Source: Streptomyces abyssomicinicus
GTDB lineage: Bacteria; Actinomycetota; Actinomycetes; Streptomycetales; Streptomycetaceae
Direction of reading: 5' to 3'
Assembly: GCF_008974245.1 (NCBI RefSeq)
Contig: NZ_BBZI01000008.1
Coordinates: forward strand, 549,516-613,515
DNA length: 64,000 nucleotides
Position numbers and translations under genes: made by a program. The notes below the pieces were generated by a model. That model had not been told where the DNA came from and made no database searches. It saw only the letters and a list, made by a program, of their open reading frames with translations. Below, in pieces: positions 42,422-51,170 of this stretch. How positions within the stretch are numbered: position 1 is the first letter of the stretch; each line of letters opens with the position of its first letter.

Positions 42422-45094
42422 TCACTGGGTGAGCGACGCCTCCAGGTGGAACGGGTTGTGCAGCAGCGGGCTGGTGCGGCGGGACTCGACCACGATCTCC
42501 CACACGCCGGCCTTGGGGTTGGTGAAGGTGCGGGTGCCCGGGTCGCAGACGCTGCTGTCGGAGAAGTTGCTGTAGCAGTTGAGCGAGCCGCTGCCCGCAC
42601 GCTCACCGCTGACGCCCTCGGGGGTGTAGGCCCAGAAGCGCGTGTGGCTGCCGTCGGCGAGGCCCGAGAGGTTCACGGTCAGCGACTTGGTTCCGGCGGG
42701 GACGGCCACCGTGTAGCGGACGGCCTCGTTGCGGTCGGTCGTGCCGTCGGTGGACCAGGTGGTGCCGGCGGTCAGCTCGGCCGCGGCCTCGACGACCAGC
42801 AGGGTGGCCTGCTCCAGGCCCCGGACGTCCTCGTTGTCGATGTTCAGGACGGCGCTGTGGACGCCCTGCGTGGCCGGCTTCGCGGTCACCTGGACGACCG
42901 TCGGGACGTCCTTCTCGAGGACGACGCGCCGGGGCGCCGAGAAGGTGTCGTCGTCGCCCTTGAGGCCCAGCTCGAAGGTCTGGGCGCCGTCCTTGCCGCC
43001 GGTGCGGGTCAGGGTGACGTCGTAGGTGCGGGACTCGCCGACGCCCTGGCCGCCGCTGCCGGGGGCGCAGCTGTTGAAGAGGCCGGTGCCGGTGTTCGGG
43101 GTGGCCAGCTTGCCGGAGAGCACGGTGCAGACCGGGGCGGAGACGGTGACCTGCTCACCGGTGTCGACACCCTTGGAGAGGAACTTCCACGCCTGCTCGA
43201 CGTCGAAGAGGCCGTGGCCCTGGGCGACGGCGTCGACCTTGTTGTTGTAGTCGGCGGTGGTGTAGATCGCCTTGCGCAGCTCGGCCGGGGTGGCGCTGAC
43301 ACCGCGCTGCTTGGCGGCGGACAGCAGCAGCGCCGCCGCGCCGGTGGCCTGCGGGGCCGCCATGGAGGTGCCGTTCATGTGACCGTAGCCGCTCGGCAGG
43401 GTGTAGCCGGTCTCGGCGACCGAGGCGCTGGGCATCCAGCGGGGCGTGGTGGAGACGGCCGAGCCCGGGGCGGTGATGTCCGGCTTCAGACCGCCGTCCT
43501 CACGCGGGCCGCGCGAGGAGAACGGGAACACGCCGTCCTTGAAGTCCACCTCGGAGCCGTAGTTGGACCACCAGGTCTCACGGGTCACCGAGGCACCGAC
43601 GCTGACCACCTTGTCGGCGATGTTCGGGTCGCCGACGGTGTTGGTCCCGGCGCCGGAGTTGCCCGCCGAGATGAACATCTGGACGCCGGTCTCGTCGATC
43701 AGGCGGTTGTACAGCAGCGCCTGGGCGCTCTGACCGTCGTTGAGGGCCGGGCTGGAGCCGATCGACATGTTGATGACGTCGACGCCGTACTTGGTGGCGA
43801 GGTCGATCATGCCGTCGTTGAGTGCGGCGCTGGAGCAGCCGTTCGCGTGGCAGGCCCGCATGGAGACCAGCTTGGCGCCGGGCGCCTGGCCGTCCATCCG
43901 GCCGCCGAACATGCCGTTCGCGGCGGTGATGCCGGCGACGTGGGTGCCGTGGTCGACGTCGAGCGCGTTGATGTTGACGCCGGAGAAGGTCTCGCTGAAC
44001 TTCTTGAACTCGACCGTGAACGGCTGGCGTTCGTCCTGCGGGGTGGCAGGGTCGTCGGTGCCCATGTAGGCGATCTCGTGGTCGACGTTGTACGCCCTGA
44101 TCAGCTCGTCGTCCGAGAAGACGTGGTCCAGGTCGGTGTCGATCCATATCGCGCCGTCCGAGGCGCGGGCGGCCACACCCAGCCGTACGCCGTTCAGCGT
44201 GGGGTCGGCGAAGCTGGTCTTCGTGAGCAGGCGCGGCGCCAGGTACAGCTCGCCCTCGGAGGCCGGGAGGGTCCAGGTGATGCCGTTCTTCTCCACGGTG
44301 GGTCCGGTCACCTTGTTGGCGGCGGAGAGCAGCGACCACGACCGGTCCATGAGCAGGTCGATGAGGTTGGTCGGGTTGGTCGCGGTCACCGTGTCGACCA
44401 GCTTGCGCTCACCGGTGGTGGTCTTCGCCAGCGCGGGGTGTGTGGGGTCGACGCCGGTGTCCATGATGCCGATGGTCACGCCCCGCCCGTCGAAGGAGGG
44501 GTTCTTCTCCTTGAAGCGGACCGATCCGGTGTCCCGGGTGGGCATGTAGGGGTTGTCGTCACCCGTCCTCGCCGACGGAACGGCGGGGAGCTTCCCCTTG
44601 GGGCCCTGGGCCTTCGTGGCCGCCCCGGCGGCGCTCTCCCCCGCGCTCGTGTCGTCCAGCTTCAGCAGCTCGTCCACGTCCGCACGCAGGACGTCGCCGA
44701 GCGCCACGGCCGCCTCGACCGCCGCGAACGGCACGTTGGCCTTGACGTAGCCGATCTCCGCGTCGGTCCGGGTGACGTCCGCGCCGAGCTCGGTGAGCGC
44801 CTGGCGGACCTCCTCCGTGCGCCCGTCCTTGACCGCCAGCATCAGCGTCACGTAGTCGGGGACCGCGCGCTCCGCCCCGGCGGGGAGGCTGCGCGCCCGG
44901 GACTGCTGCGCGTACTTGGCGACGAGCGAGCGGTCGTGGCTGCCGAGCTTGTCGGCGGCGGCCGTCGCGGCCGGGGCGGGGTCCGCCTGGGCCGGTATCG
45001 CGGTCAGCGACATGCTGCCGGCCGCGACCACCGCGGCGAGCGCCGCCATGGTTCTCACGGACGGCTTCGTACGGTGACTTCTGGGGCTGTTCAT
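42422..45094 (-). CDS. secreted subtilisin-like (S8) serine protease
   Basis: 890-residue extracellular protease. Sec signal to about residue 37 (SVRTMAALAAVVAAGSMSLTAIPAQA). A propeptide follows, then the catalytic triad: D212 in IGIMDTGVDPTHP, H385 in DHGTHVAGI and S577 in NGTSMAAPQ. The 170-residue gap between Asp and His is long for S8 and holds an inserted region. The C-terminal 300 residues contain beta-sandwich-like segments (VQVTAKPATQGVHSAVLNI, KSLTVNLSGL, WEIVVESRR). ATG at 45094 with AGGAC upstream. Beside a TrmB/LuxR-type regulator in the same orientation. Confidence 0.95.
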   Translation of the reverse strand: MNSPRSHRTKPSVRTMAALAAVVAAGSMSLTAIPAQADPAPAATAAADKLGSHDRSLVAKYAQQSRARSLPAGAERAVPDYVTLMLAVKDGRTEEVRQALTELGADVTRTDAEIGYVKANVPFAAVEAAVALGDVLRADVDELLKLDDTSAGESAAGAATKAQGPKGKLPAVPSARTGDDNPYMPTRDTGSVRFKEKNPSFDGRGVTIGIMDTGVDPTHPALAKTTTGERKLVDTVTATNPTNLIDLLMDRSWSLLSAANKVTGPTVEKNGITWTLPASEGELYLAPRLLTKTSFADPTLNGVRLGVAARASDGAIWIDTDLDHVFSDDELIRAYNVDHEIAYMGTDDPATPQDERQPFTVEFKKFSETFSGVNINALDVDHGTHVAGITAANGMFGGRMDGQAPGAKLVSMRACHANGCSSAALNDGMIDLATKYGVDVINMSIGSSPALNDGQSAQALLYNRLIDETGVQMFISAGNSGAGTNTVGDPNIADKVVSVGASVTRETWWSNYGSEVDFKDGVFPFSSRGPREDGGLKPDITAPGSAVSTTPRWMPSASVAETGYTLPSGYGHMNGTSMAAPQATGAAALLLSAAKQRGVSATPAELRKAIYTTADYNNKVDAVAQGHGLFDVEQAWKFLSKGVDTGEQVTVSAPVCTVLSGKLATPNTGTGLFNSCAPGSGGQGVGESRTYDVTLTRTGGKDGAQTFELGLKGDDDTFSAPRRVVLEKDVPTVVQVTAKPATQGVHSAVLNIDNEDVRGLEQATLLVVEAAAELTAGTTWSTDGTTDRNEAVRYTVAVPAGTKSLTVNLSGLADGSHTRFWAYTPEGVSGERAGSGSLNCYSNFSDSSVCDPGTRTFTNPKAGVWEIVVESRRTSPLLHNPFHLEASLTQ

Positions 45095-45211
45095 CGGCGT
45101 CCTATCCAAGAAGGCGTGTCGAACAGCGACACCGTTTCATCAGCCCAGGTGGCCGAAACAGCCCTCCCAGCTGTCGGTTTAGTGCCGTGTCGCAAAGGCG
45201 ACAACGCCTGG

Positions 45212-46177
45212 TCAGACCCACTCCCGCCGCGCGGCCTGCCAGCCCAGCTGCACCCGGCTCTGCGCGTTGGCGAGGGCCAGCAGGCGCCGGACCCGCCGCT
45301 GGACGGTGCGCAGACTGACGTTCTGCTGGGAGGCGATGGCCTGGTCGGTGTACCCGGCGAGGAGCAGCGAGAGGAGGTACCGGTCCTCGGCGGCCAGCGG
45401 GCCCTCGGCCTCGGCCAGCGCGGTCGGCACCGGGACCGCGGACTCCCAGCACCGCTGGAAGATCCAGCCGAGGGCGTCGACCATGGCGCGGTTGCGCACC
45501 AGCAGGGCCGTGACCTCGTCCTGTCCGGACTGGTCCGGCACGACGATGGCGATCCTGTCGTCGACCAGGACGAGTTTGAGCGGCACCTCCACCGCGACGC
45601 GCATCTCCTCGCCGAGTTCGGCCCACTCCTTGAGCAGCAGCGGCGCGTCCGGGCCGTCGGTGTCCAGGAGGTCCCGCTGGTACACGACCCGGTACCGCAC
45701 ACCGGCCCGCAGGGCGTCCTGCTGGCCGGCGTTGTCGTCGGCGGGCACGGCGACGGCCGGCGCCCGGACCAGGCTGCGGACCTCGTGCTGCGCCTCGTGC
45801 AGCAGGTGGTTGTACCGCTCGGCGAGCGGCTCCGCGCCCTCGATCACCTCGATCGGCTCGGCGGGTTCGTACCCGGCCTCCCTGCGGTAGCGCGCCGTCA
45901 GCTCGGTGATGGCGTGCCGCGCCCGGCGCGCGTCGTCCATGCGGTGCAGCATCAGCAGGTTGAGGTTGACGTCCGGCGGAGCCGCCCGCAGACCGGACCG
46001 GCTGCCGGACAGCCGTGTCACCAGGCCCTTGGCCTCCAGCCCGGTGAGAGCGGCCTCGACATCCGGCACGCCCAGTCCGGTCCGGCCGGCGAGTTCCCGC
46101 ACGTCCTTGGCGGACCGGCTGACGAGCTCGACGTACACCTGCTCCTCGGTCGGTTCGACACCGAGACCTTCCAGCAT
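45212..46177 (-). CDS. TrmB-like/LuxR-type HTH transcriptional regulator
   Basis: 321 residues. The N-terminus is a TrmB-like winged helix (EEQVYVELVSRSAKDVRELAGRTGLGVPDVEAALTGLEAKGLVTR); the centre is a PLD-like or ligand-binding region; the C-terminus is a LuxR-type HTH (LLLAGYTDQAIASQQNVSLRTVQRRVRRLL). Streptomyces has many such regulators; several lie beside secreted protease genes. The gene is 117 bases upstream of the subtilase, so regulating it is plausible. ATG with GGAGGGTGAGAG upstream. Confidence 0.88.
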   Translation of the reverse strand: MLEGLGVEPTEEQVYVELVSRSAKDVRELAGRTGLGVPDVEAALTGLEAKGLVTRLSGSRSGLRAAPPDVNLNLLMLHRMDDARRARHAITELTARYRREAGYEPAEPIEVIEGAEPLAERYNHLLHEAQHEVRSLVRAPAVAVPADDNAGQQDALRAGVRYRVVYQRDLLDTDGPDAPLLLKEWAELGEEMRVAVEVPLKLVLVDDRIAIVVPDQSGQDEVTALLVRNRAMVDALGWIFQRCWESAVPVPTALAEAEGPLAAEDRYLLSLLLAGYTDQAIASQQNVSLRTVQRRVRRLLALANAQSRVQLGWQAARREWV

Positions 46178-46357
46178 CTCTCACCCTCCGGCGCGCGACA
46201 GCGGTACGGGCGTGCCACGCAGACCCCCCGTCGTGCGGGGGTTGTCGGATGTGCGTCCGTGGCTGGTGGCTGTGCTGATCTTGGGGGCCGTCCCGGCCCC
46301 GGTCAACGGCCGTGCCGTGGAGCGAGACACCGGGACCTCGGGCCGCCCACCCGCACA

Positions 46358-46399
46358 CGGCCCCGCGCCGTCCCGTGGCCACGGGACGGCGCGGGGCCG
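46358..46399 (-). terminator. 42-bp perfect palindrome terminator
   Basis: Uninterrupted palindrome centred on TGGCCA at 46376-46381 with CGGCCCC/GGGGCCG ends, giving an extremely stable hairpin 38 bases downstream of the ThDP gene stop. No T tract. The remainder of 46178-46436 shows no gene. Confidence 0.8.
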
Positions 46400-46436
46400 G
46401 ACCACGGTTTCGGCGGACGTGCGGGCAAGCATGTGG

Positions 46437-48095
46437 TCAGTGGCCGAAGGCCTCCTTCAGCCACCACGCGCCCTCCGTGGAGGCCGTCTTGGCGTCGATG
46501 ACCAGCGGACGCCCACCCGGCTCCGCCAGCCATGCCTTGAGCGGGCCGAGGTCCTCCGGTGTGCGGACGGTGAGCGCCTCGCAGCCGTATCCGCGGGCGA
46601 TGGCGGCGATGTCGGTGTCGGGGAAGGTGACCGTGGACAGGTCGGGCTCCTCCGGGCCGAAGTGGTGGACCTCCGCCCCGTACATGGAGTCGTTGTAGAC
46701 CACCACCAGCATCGGCAGCCCCAGCCGGACCACCGTCTCCAGCTCCGAGATGCCCATCAGGAAGCCGCCGTCGCCGCATGCCGCGACCGGCAGCCTGCCG
46801 GGCTGGGCGAGGGCCGCGCCGATCGCCGTCGACAGGCCGAGGCCCACGGACTGAAACGCCTGGGTGAAGCAGAAGCCGTAGTGGTCGGGGACGTCCAGGT
46901 ACATGCTCGGGTAGCCGAGGAAGTTGCCCGAATCGACGGAGACGACCCGCTCGGCGGGCAGCAGCCTGTCCAGCTCGACGGTGAGGGTGCGCGGGTCGAT
47001 GGTCCCGCCGCCGGCTCCCGACCCGGTGGACTCGTCCTGGTAGGGGACCTGCTTCCAGGAGCCCTCCGCGGCGATGCGGGCGGCGGTCGCCGGGGTGCGG
47101 TAGCCGGTCGCCCGCTCCTCGCCGAGGGCGGCGAGGGTGTCGAGGGTGTCGGCCGCCGTCTCGGCCACCGAGCCCCACAGGCCGAGGTCCACCGGCCGGA
47201 CGCGGCCTATCGCGGTCCGTTCCAGGTCCACCTGGACCACGGTCGCGTCGTCGGCGATCAGCCGCCCGTGCCGCATGGTCCACATGTTGAGGGCGCAGCC
47301 CCAGCCGACGATCAGGTCGGCCCCGGCGATGAGTTCGGCGGCCAGCGGGGTGGAGAAACCGCCGGAGACGTCGATGCTCCACTCCTGGTCGTGGAAGAGG
47401 CCCCGGGCCACCGCGGAGGTGGCCAGCAGCGCCCCGGACCTCTCGGCCAGCGCGATCAGCGCCTCCCGTCCGCCGGAGGTGCGGGCGCCCCGGCCGGCGA
47501 CGAAGACCGGGCGGCGGGCGGAGCGCAGCAGCCGGGCGAACGCGGCGACGTCGGCCGCGGCGGGGCGCGGCTCGCCCACCGCGGGCCGCGCCACCGCCCG
47601 GGCGCCCTCGGGCAGCGGCTCGTCCTGGACGTCGATCGGCACGTTGAGGACCACGGTGCGGCGCTCGCGCGCGCACAGTTCGTAGGCCCGCGTGACGTCG
47701 TCGAGCGCGGTGCGCGGTGAGCGCACCCGCAGCGCGACCGCGCCGAGCGCCTCGGCCATGGCCTGCTGGTCGATGAAGAAGTTGGACGTCGGCTCGGGCG
47801 CCTCGGCGGTGACCACGAGCAGCGGGGTGCGGCTCTTGGCGGCCTCCCCGATCCCGGTGAGGGCGTTGGTGTAGCCGCAGCCCTGGTGCAGGGAGAGGAC
47901 GGCGACCTCGTCGCTCATCCGGGAGTAGGCGTCGGCCATCACCGAGGCGCCGCCCTCGTTGCGGGCGGCGACGAAGCGTGCGCCGGCCCGCACCAGGGCG
48001 TCGGTGAAGTGGAAGTTGCCGCTGCCGACCACGCCGAACACCGTGCGCACGCCGAGGTCGTGCAGGGTGCGGCCGATGGCTTCGCGTACCAGCAT
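46437..48095 (-). CDS. thiamine diphosphate-dependent enzyme, orphan
   Basis: 552 residues, same overall fold as the catabolic ThDP enzyme but clearly different in sequence. E47 lies in ARNEGGASVMADAYSRM; ThDP/Mg motif CGDGGFLMGISELE...YNDSMYG. The family is 'acetolactate synthase large-like'. There is no regulatory small subunit nearby and it is flanked by unrelated genes. ATG at 48095 with GGAGAGAACTGACC upstream. Substrate unknown. Confidence 0.88.
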   Translation of the reverse strand: MLVREAIGRTLHDLGVRTVFGVVGSGNFHFTDALVRAGARFVAARNEGGASVMADAYSRMSDEVAVLSLHQGCGYTNALTGIGEAAKSRTPLLVVTAEAPEPTSNFFIDQQAMAEALGAVALRVRSPRTALDDVTRAYELCARERRTVVLNVPIDVQDEPLPEGARAVARPAVGEPRPAAADVAAFARLLRSARRPVFVAGRGARTSGGREALIALAERSGALLATSAVARGLFHDQEWSIDVSGGFSTPLAAELIAGADLIVGWGCALNMWTMRHGRLIADDATVVQVDLERTAIGRVRPVDLGLWGSVAETAADTLDTLAALGEERATGYRTPATAARIAAEGSWKQVPYQDESTGSGAGGGTIDPRTLTVELDRLLPAERVVSVDSGNFLGYPSMYLDVPDHYGFCFTQAFQSVGLGLSTAIGAALAQPGRLPVAACGDGGFLMGISELETVVRLGLPMLVVVYNDSMYGAEVHHFGPEEPDLSTVTFPDTDIAAIARGYGCEALTVRTPEDLGPLKAWLAEPGGRPLVIDAKTASTEGAWWLKEAFGH

Positions 48096-48250
48096 GGTCA
48101 GTTCTCTCCGATCGGGGAAGCGGTGGCCGCGGACGCGTCCCGGTCGCCGCCGACGAGGGCGAGCACTGGAGCCGAGCCGGCGGCCCGGGTCGCGAGGCCC
48201 CGCGGAACCCCGCCGTGCCGTGCGCGACGGGGCCCCGCGGAGGCGTCCGG

Positions 48251-48460
48251 TCAGACGGTGCGGAACGCGCCCGCCCTGACGCCCGCGACGAAGGCGGCGA
48301 AGGAGGCGGCGGGGAGCGCCAGGACCGGACCGGCCGGGTTCTTGGAGTCCCGGACCGGAACGACGCCGCGGGAGGGGACGAGGTTCACGGCGACCTCGAC
48401 GCACTGGCCACCGTTGTCGCTGTAGGAGGACGTGACCCAACGAGGGGATTCGGTCGTCAC
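48251..48460 (-). CDS. DUF397 protein
   Basis: 69 residues; the DUF397 pattern W-x-TSSYSDNGGQCVEVA...VPVRDSKNPAGPVL is unmistakable. DUF397 proteins are Streptomyces-type partners of XRE regulators of the WhiJ/AbaA group. Its ATG overlaps the stop of the XRE gene (ATGA), indicating coupling. Confidence 0.93.
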   Translation of the reverse strand: MTTESPRWVTSSYSDNGGQCVEVAVNLVPSRGVVPVRDSKNPAGPVLALPAASFAAFVAGVRAGAFRTV

Positions 48461-49293
48461 GAGATGCCCTTTCGTAGCTGGCTGATCAAGGCGACGGATT
48501 CCGCCTGGGACAGCGCTTCGGCCTGTAGCTGATGGTAGGCCGTCAGCACGGGCAGCACCGAGGTGCTTTCCCGCTCCAGGTGGCCCCGTTGGGCGGACTC
48601 CGCGTAGGACATGAGCGCTCTGTCCGCAAGCGTGAGGATCGTGATCGGCAGATTGAACGGCCGCCGGTGCCCCATCGTGAACTCCGCGATCTGGAGCACC
48701 GTGTTGGGGAGCTCCGCGAAGGCCAGCAGGTGGTCGAACTGCGCGGCCATGACCGTCGGGTCACCGATGGGCCGCCGGATGCAGCTCTCGTCCAGCACCA
48801 CGAACACCAGCGGCCGGGACCTCCTGTCGAGGGCGCCCTGCCGCTCGGCGACGAGGGTCACCCGCTCGTCCGCCTGCTCGGGGCTGATGGCTCCCCGCGC
48901 GACCGCGCTCTCGGCGAGCACCGTCGCGTACTCCCGCGTCTGCAACAGCCCGGGGATCACGCCGACTTCGTACAACCGGATTTCCACGGCCCGGCCCTCG
49001 TAGGCGACGAACTCGGGGAAACCCTCCAGCAGGCTCCCGTGCCGGAGTTCCCGCGAGAGCCGCTCGAACGTCTCGGCACTGTCCGTTATCCCGAAGGCCC
49101 GGTCGGCACTGCGCGAAAAGCGCAAGGTTGGAAGCTTGCGACCGGTTTCCACGGACGAGATGTGCGTGCTGGAGTACTCCATCCGCGCCGCCAGGTCCTC
49201 CTGCTTCCAGCCGCGCGCCTCGCGCACCGTCCGCAGACGTGCGCCGAAGGCCGCGGCCGGGGAGCTCTCGGGGTTCAGCTCCTTGCGGTTCAA
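48457..49293 (-). CDS. XRE-family regulator (Scr1/WhiJ-like, DUF5753)
   Basis: 278 residues. HTH at about 20-60 (FGARLRTVREARGWKQEDLAARMEYSSTHISSVETGRKLP), then the DUF5753 domain with EVGVIPGLLQTREYA, VTLVAERQ, FVVLDESCIRRPIG and QFDHLLAFAELPNTVLQIAEF. Family proteins often begin NRKEL.PESSPAAAFG, so I choose the TTG at 49293; the frame stays open to a GTG at 49365. In WhiJ-type loci such proteins control development or antibiotic genes together with DUF397 and RsbW-like neighbours. Confidence 0.88.
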   Translation of the reverse strand: MNRKELNPESSPAAAFGARLRTVREARGWKQEDLAARMEYSSTHISSVETGRKLPTLRFSRSADRAFGITDSAETFERLSRELRHGSLLEGFPEFVAYEGRAVEIRLYEVGVIPGLLQTREYATVLAESAVARGAISPEQADERVTLVAERQGALDRRSRPLVFVVLDESCIRRPIGDPTVMAAQFDHLLAFAELPNTVLQIAEFTMGHRRPFNLPITILTLADRALMSYAESAQRGHLERESTSVLPVLTAYHQLQAEALSQAESVALISQLRKGIS

Positions 49294-49399
49294 GGGCGTG
49301 CCACCAACCTTCCGTCCCCTTTCGCAAAGTTGAGAGGGGGCCGACTCTAGGCCACGCTGGGCCACCCTGGTAGTCGCTCCGTCACGGAGAGGAGTTGCC

Positions 49400-49906
49400 G
49401 TGGTCGCTGACCAGAAGTCACCTCACGTGCGGGAACGTCGTGAGGAAGCCGAGTCGCCCGTCCTCCTGACCCCCCGCCGAATCAGCCGCGCGAGTGACGA
49501 CGGGGCACGCTCCGTCGATCTGGTGCTCCCCCGCGAGGGACGGTCCGTCGCGCTCGCCAGACGGTTCGCCGTGGACCGCGTCCGCGAGGAGATCCCGGAC
49601 CCCCCGGACGAACTCGTCGACGCCGTCCGCCTGGTCACGTCCGAACTGACCACCAACGGCATCAAGTACGGCGCACGCGACGACGACCTGATCGGCGTGA
49701 CCGTGCAGGTCACCCCGGACCGGGTGCGCGTCGAGGTCCACGACCCCAACCGCCGGCGCCCCCGTCTGCGCGGTGCGGCGGACCGGAGGCGACGCAACCA
49801 CGGCAACGGCCTGCACATCGTCTCCGCCCTGGCGCACGGCCGCTGGGGGGTGGGCCCGAGGCCGTTCGGCAAGTACGTGTGGGCGGAGATCCCGCGTGAC
49901 CGGTGA
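49400..49906 (+). CDS. RsbW-like anti-sigma/ATP-binding protein
   Basis: 168 residues, HATPase_c_2 domain. N-box VTSELTTNGIKYG with E82 and N86, G1 region VEVHDPNRRRPRLRG and G2 region NGLHIVSAL. These small GHKL proteins either inhibit sigma factors or belong to WhiJ-type modules. GTG with GGAGAGGAG upstream, divergent from the XRE gene, completing a typical three-gene Streptomyces module. Confidence 0.9.
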   Translation: MVADQKSPHVRERREEAESPVLLTPRRISRASDDGARSVDLVLPREGRSVALARRFAVDRVREEIPDPPDELVDAVRLVTSELTTNGIKYGARDDDLIGVTVQVTPDRVRVEVHDPNRRRPRLRGAADRRRRNHGNGLHIVSALAHGRWGVGPRPFGKYVWAEIPRDR

Positions 49907-49992
49907 CACCGGTCACGCCCGCGCGGCGGGCGAAGGCGTGGAACTCGCCTCGAGGGGGCCGTGCGAGGCGCGGACGCGGGAAGGACCTCGGT

Positions 49993-50433
49993 ATGACGAA
50001 CTCTTCCGTGCAGATCAAGGCCGTGATCGTCGACGCGGCCGACCCGGAGCGGCTCGCCGGGTTCTGGGCCGGGGTCCTCGGCAGGCAGGTGGCGGGCCGC
50101 ACCGGCCCCTACGTGTGGCTGGACCGCGAGGCCGACCTCGTCGTGGGCTTCCAGCAGACCTCCGAGCCCAGGCCGCCGGGCAAGAACCGCGTGCACCTGG
50201 ACGTCTCCTGCCCCGATCCGGTCACCGAGCAGCGGCGGATCGAGGGACTGGGCGGGCGCAGGCTGCACGCGTACGACGACGGCGGCTTCCTCGTGATGGC
50301 GGATCCCGAGGGCAACGAGTTCTGCGTCATCCCGGACGGCCCCGACGGCTCCGTCGGACTCGACGAGCGGGGACGCGCGCACTACCTGGACCACCGGCCG
50401 GACCGACGAGCGGACAGGAAAGATCACCACTGA
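49993..50433 (+). CDS. VOC/glyoxalase-like domain protein
   Basis: 146 residues, two half-modules of a glyoxalase-like fold (AVIVDAADPERLAGFWAGVLGR and VHLDVSCPDPVTEQRRIEGLGGRRLH...FLVMADPEGNEFCVI). It is the common actinobacterial 'glyoxalase-like domain' protein, often of unknown function or bleomycin-resistance-like. ATG at 49993 with AAGGAC upstream; the frame extends to 49903 without similarity. Confidence 0.88.
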   Translation: MTNSSVQIKAVIVDAADPERLAGFWAGVLGRQVAGRTGPYVWLDREADLVVGFQQTSEPRPPGKNRVHLDVSCPDPVTEQRRIEGLGGRRLHAYDDGGFLVMADPEGNEFCVIPDGPDGSVGLDERGRAHYLDHRPDRRADRKDHH

Positions 50434-50459
50434 CGGACCGTCGGCGATACCGTGGGCGA

Positions 50460-51170
50460 ATGTCTGATCGACACGACGGCGGCGCCGGGCAGGTCGCGGA
50501 AGCCTGGCGGAAGGTCACCGGCTGGCTCGCCGAGCACGCTCCCCTCTCCCACGCCTCGCTCCTGCCACCCGCCACGGAGGAGGAGATCGCCGCGGCCGAC
50601 TCCTGCCTGAGGGAGTACGTGGGGCACGGACTGCCCCCGGAACTCGTGGCGCTGTGGCGGCTGTGCGGCGGCGTGGAGCACGTGGGGATCGAGGCCGACG
50701 AGGAGGGCGAGGTCGGCTCCGGGAGGTTCCTGCCGGGCGGGGTGCTGTACACCCCCACCCAGGCGGTGAGCGGACGGCTCCCCCTGACCGGTGAGCGGGA
50801 CCACTGGCGCGGGGCCCAGGTGGTCCCGTGGCTGACGACGGACGAGGCCGGGCCCGAGAGCGGCGAGTACGTGGGCGCGGAGGGCGTCGGCCACTGGTCG
50901 ATGCCCGAAATGGAACTCCGCCGGTACCAGCCGTCGTTGGCCGCGTACCTGGAGGCGGTCCACCGCACCCTGACGGAAGGGCCGGCCGACCTGATGGGCC
51001 CGGACGTGCCCGGTGTCGTCTGGGGCTGCCTGATCTGGGACGACCCCGCGTACCCCCTCCTGGACGAGGCCCTCCCGCACTGGACCCCCGTCCACGGAAC
51101 GCCCGTCCACGGAACCCCCGTCCACGGAACCGCCGTCCACGAAGCGCCCGTCCACGGGGCCCCCCGGTGA
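50460..51170 (+). CDS. SMI1/KNR4 (SUKH) family protein with pentapeptide-repeat tail
   Basis: 236 residues. N-terminal SUKH signature: W-x-K-x-x-GWLAEHAPLSHASLLPPATEEEIAAADSCL and GLPPELVALWRLCGG, later VPWLTTDEAG, as in SMI1/KNR4 proteins used as immunity factors against polymorphic toxins. The C-terminus ends with three TPVHG units, then TAVHE and APVHG, from a 15-bp repeat. It overlaps the next gene by GTGA and faces the DNase-tipped secreted protein further right. Related to 51554-52210 (the pattern W-R-x(2)-x-W-L-x-x-HAPLS is shared). Confidence 0.8.
   Translation: MSDRHDGGAGQVAEAWRKVTGWLAEHAPLSHASLLPPATEEEIAAADSCLREYVGHGLPPELVALWRLCGGVEHVGIEADEEGEVGSGRFLPGGVLYTPTQAVSGRLPLTGERDHWRGAQVVPWLTTDEAGPESGEYVGAEGVGHWSMPEMELRRYQPSLAAYLEAVHRTLTEGPADLMGPDVPGVVWGCLIWDDPAYPLLDEALPHWTPVHGTPVHGTPVHGTAVHEAPVHGAPR
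51084..51158 (+). repeat. five 15-bp repeats encoding xPVHG units
   Basis: Five consecutive 15-base units, consensus ACCCCCGTCCACGGA, encode TPVHG, TPVHG, TPVHG, TAVHE and APVHG at the C-terminus of the SUKH protein. Copy number probably varies by slippage. Confidence 0.85.

Noticed and set aside
42389..46501. 1370-codon plus-strand open frame
   Set aside because: Antisense to the subtilase and the TrmB/LuxR-type regulator, both with complete motifs; low-complexity shadow product.
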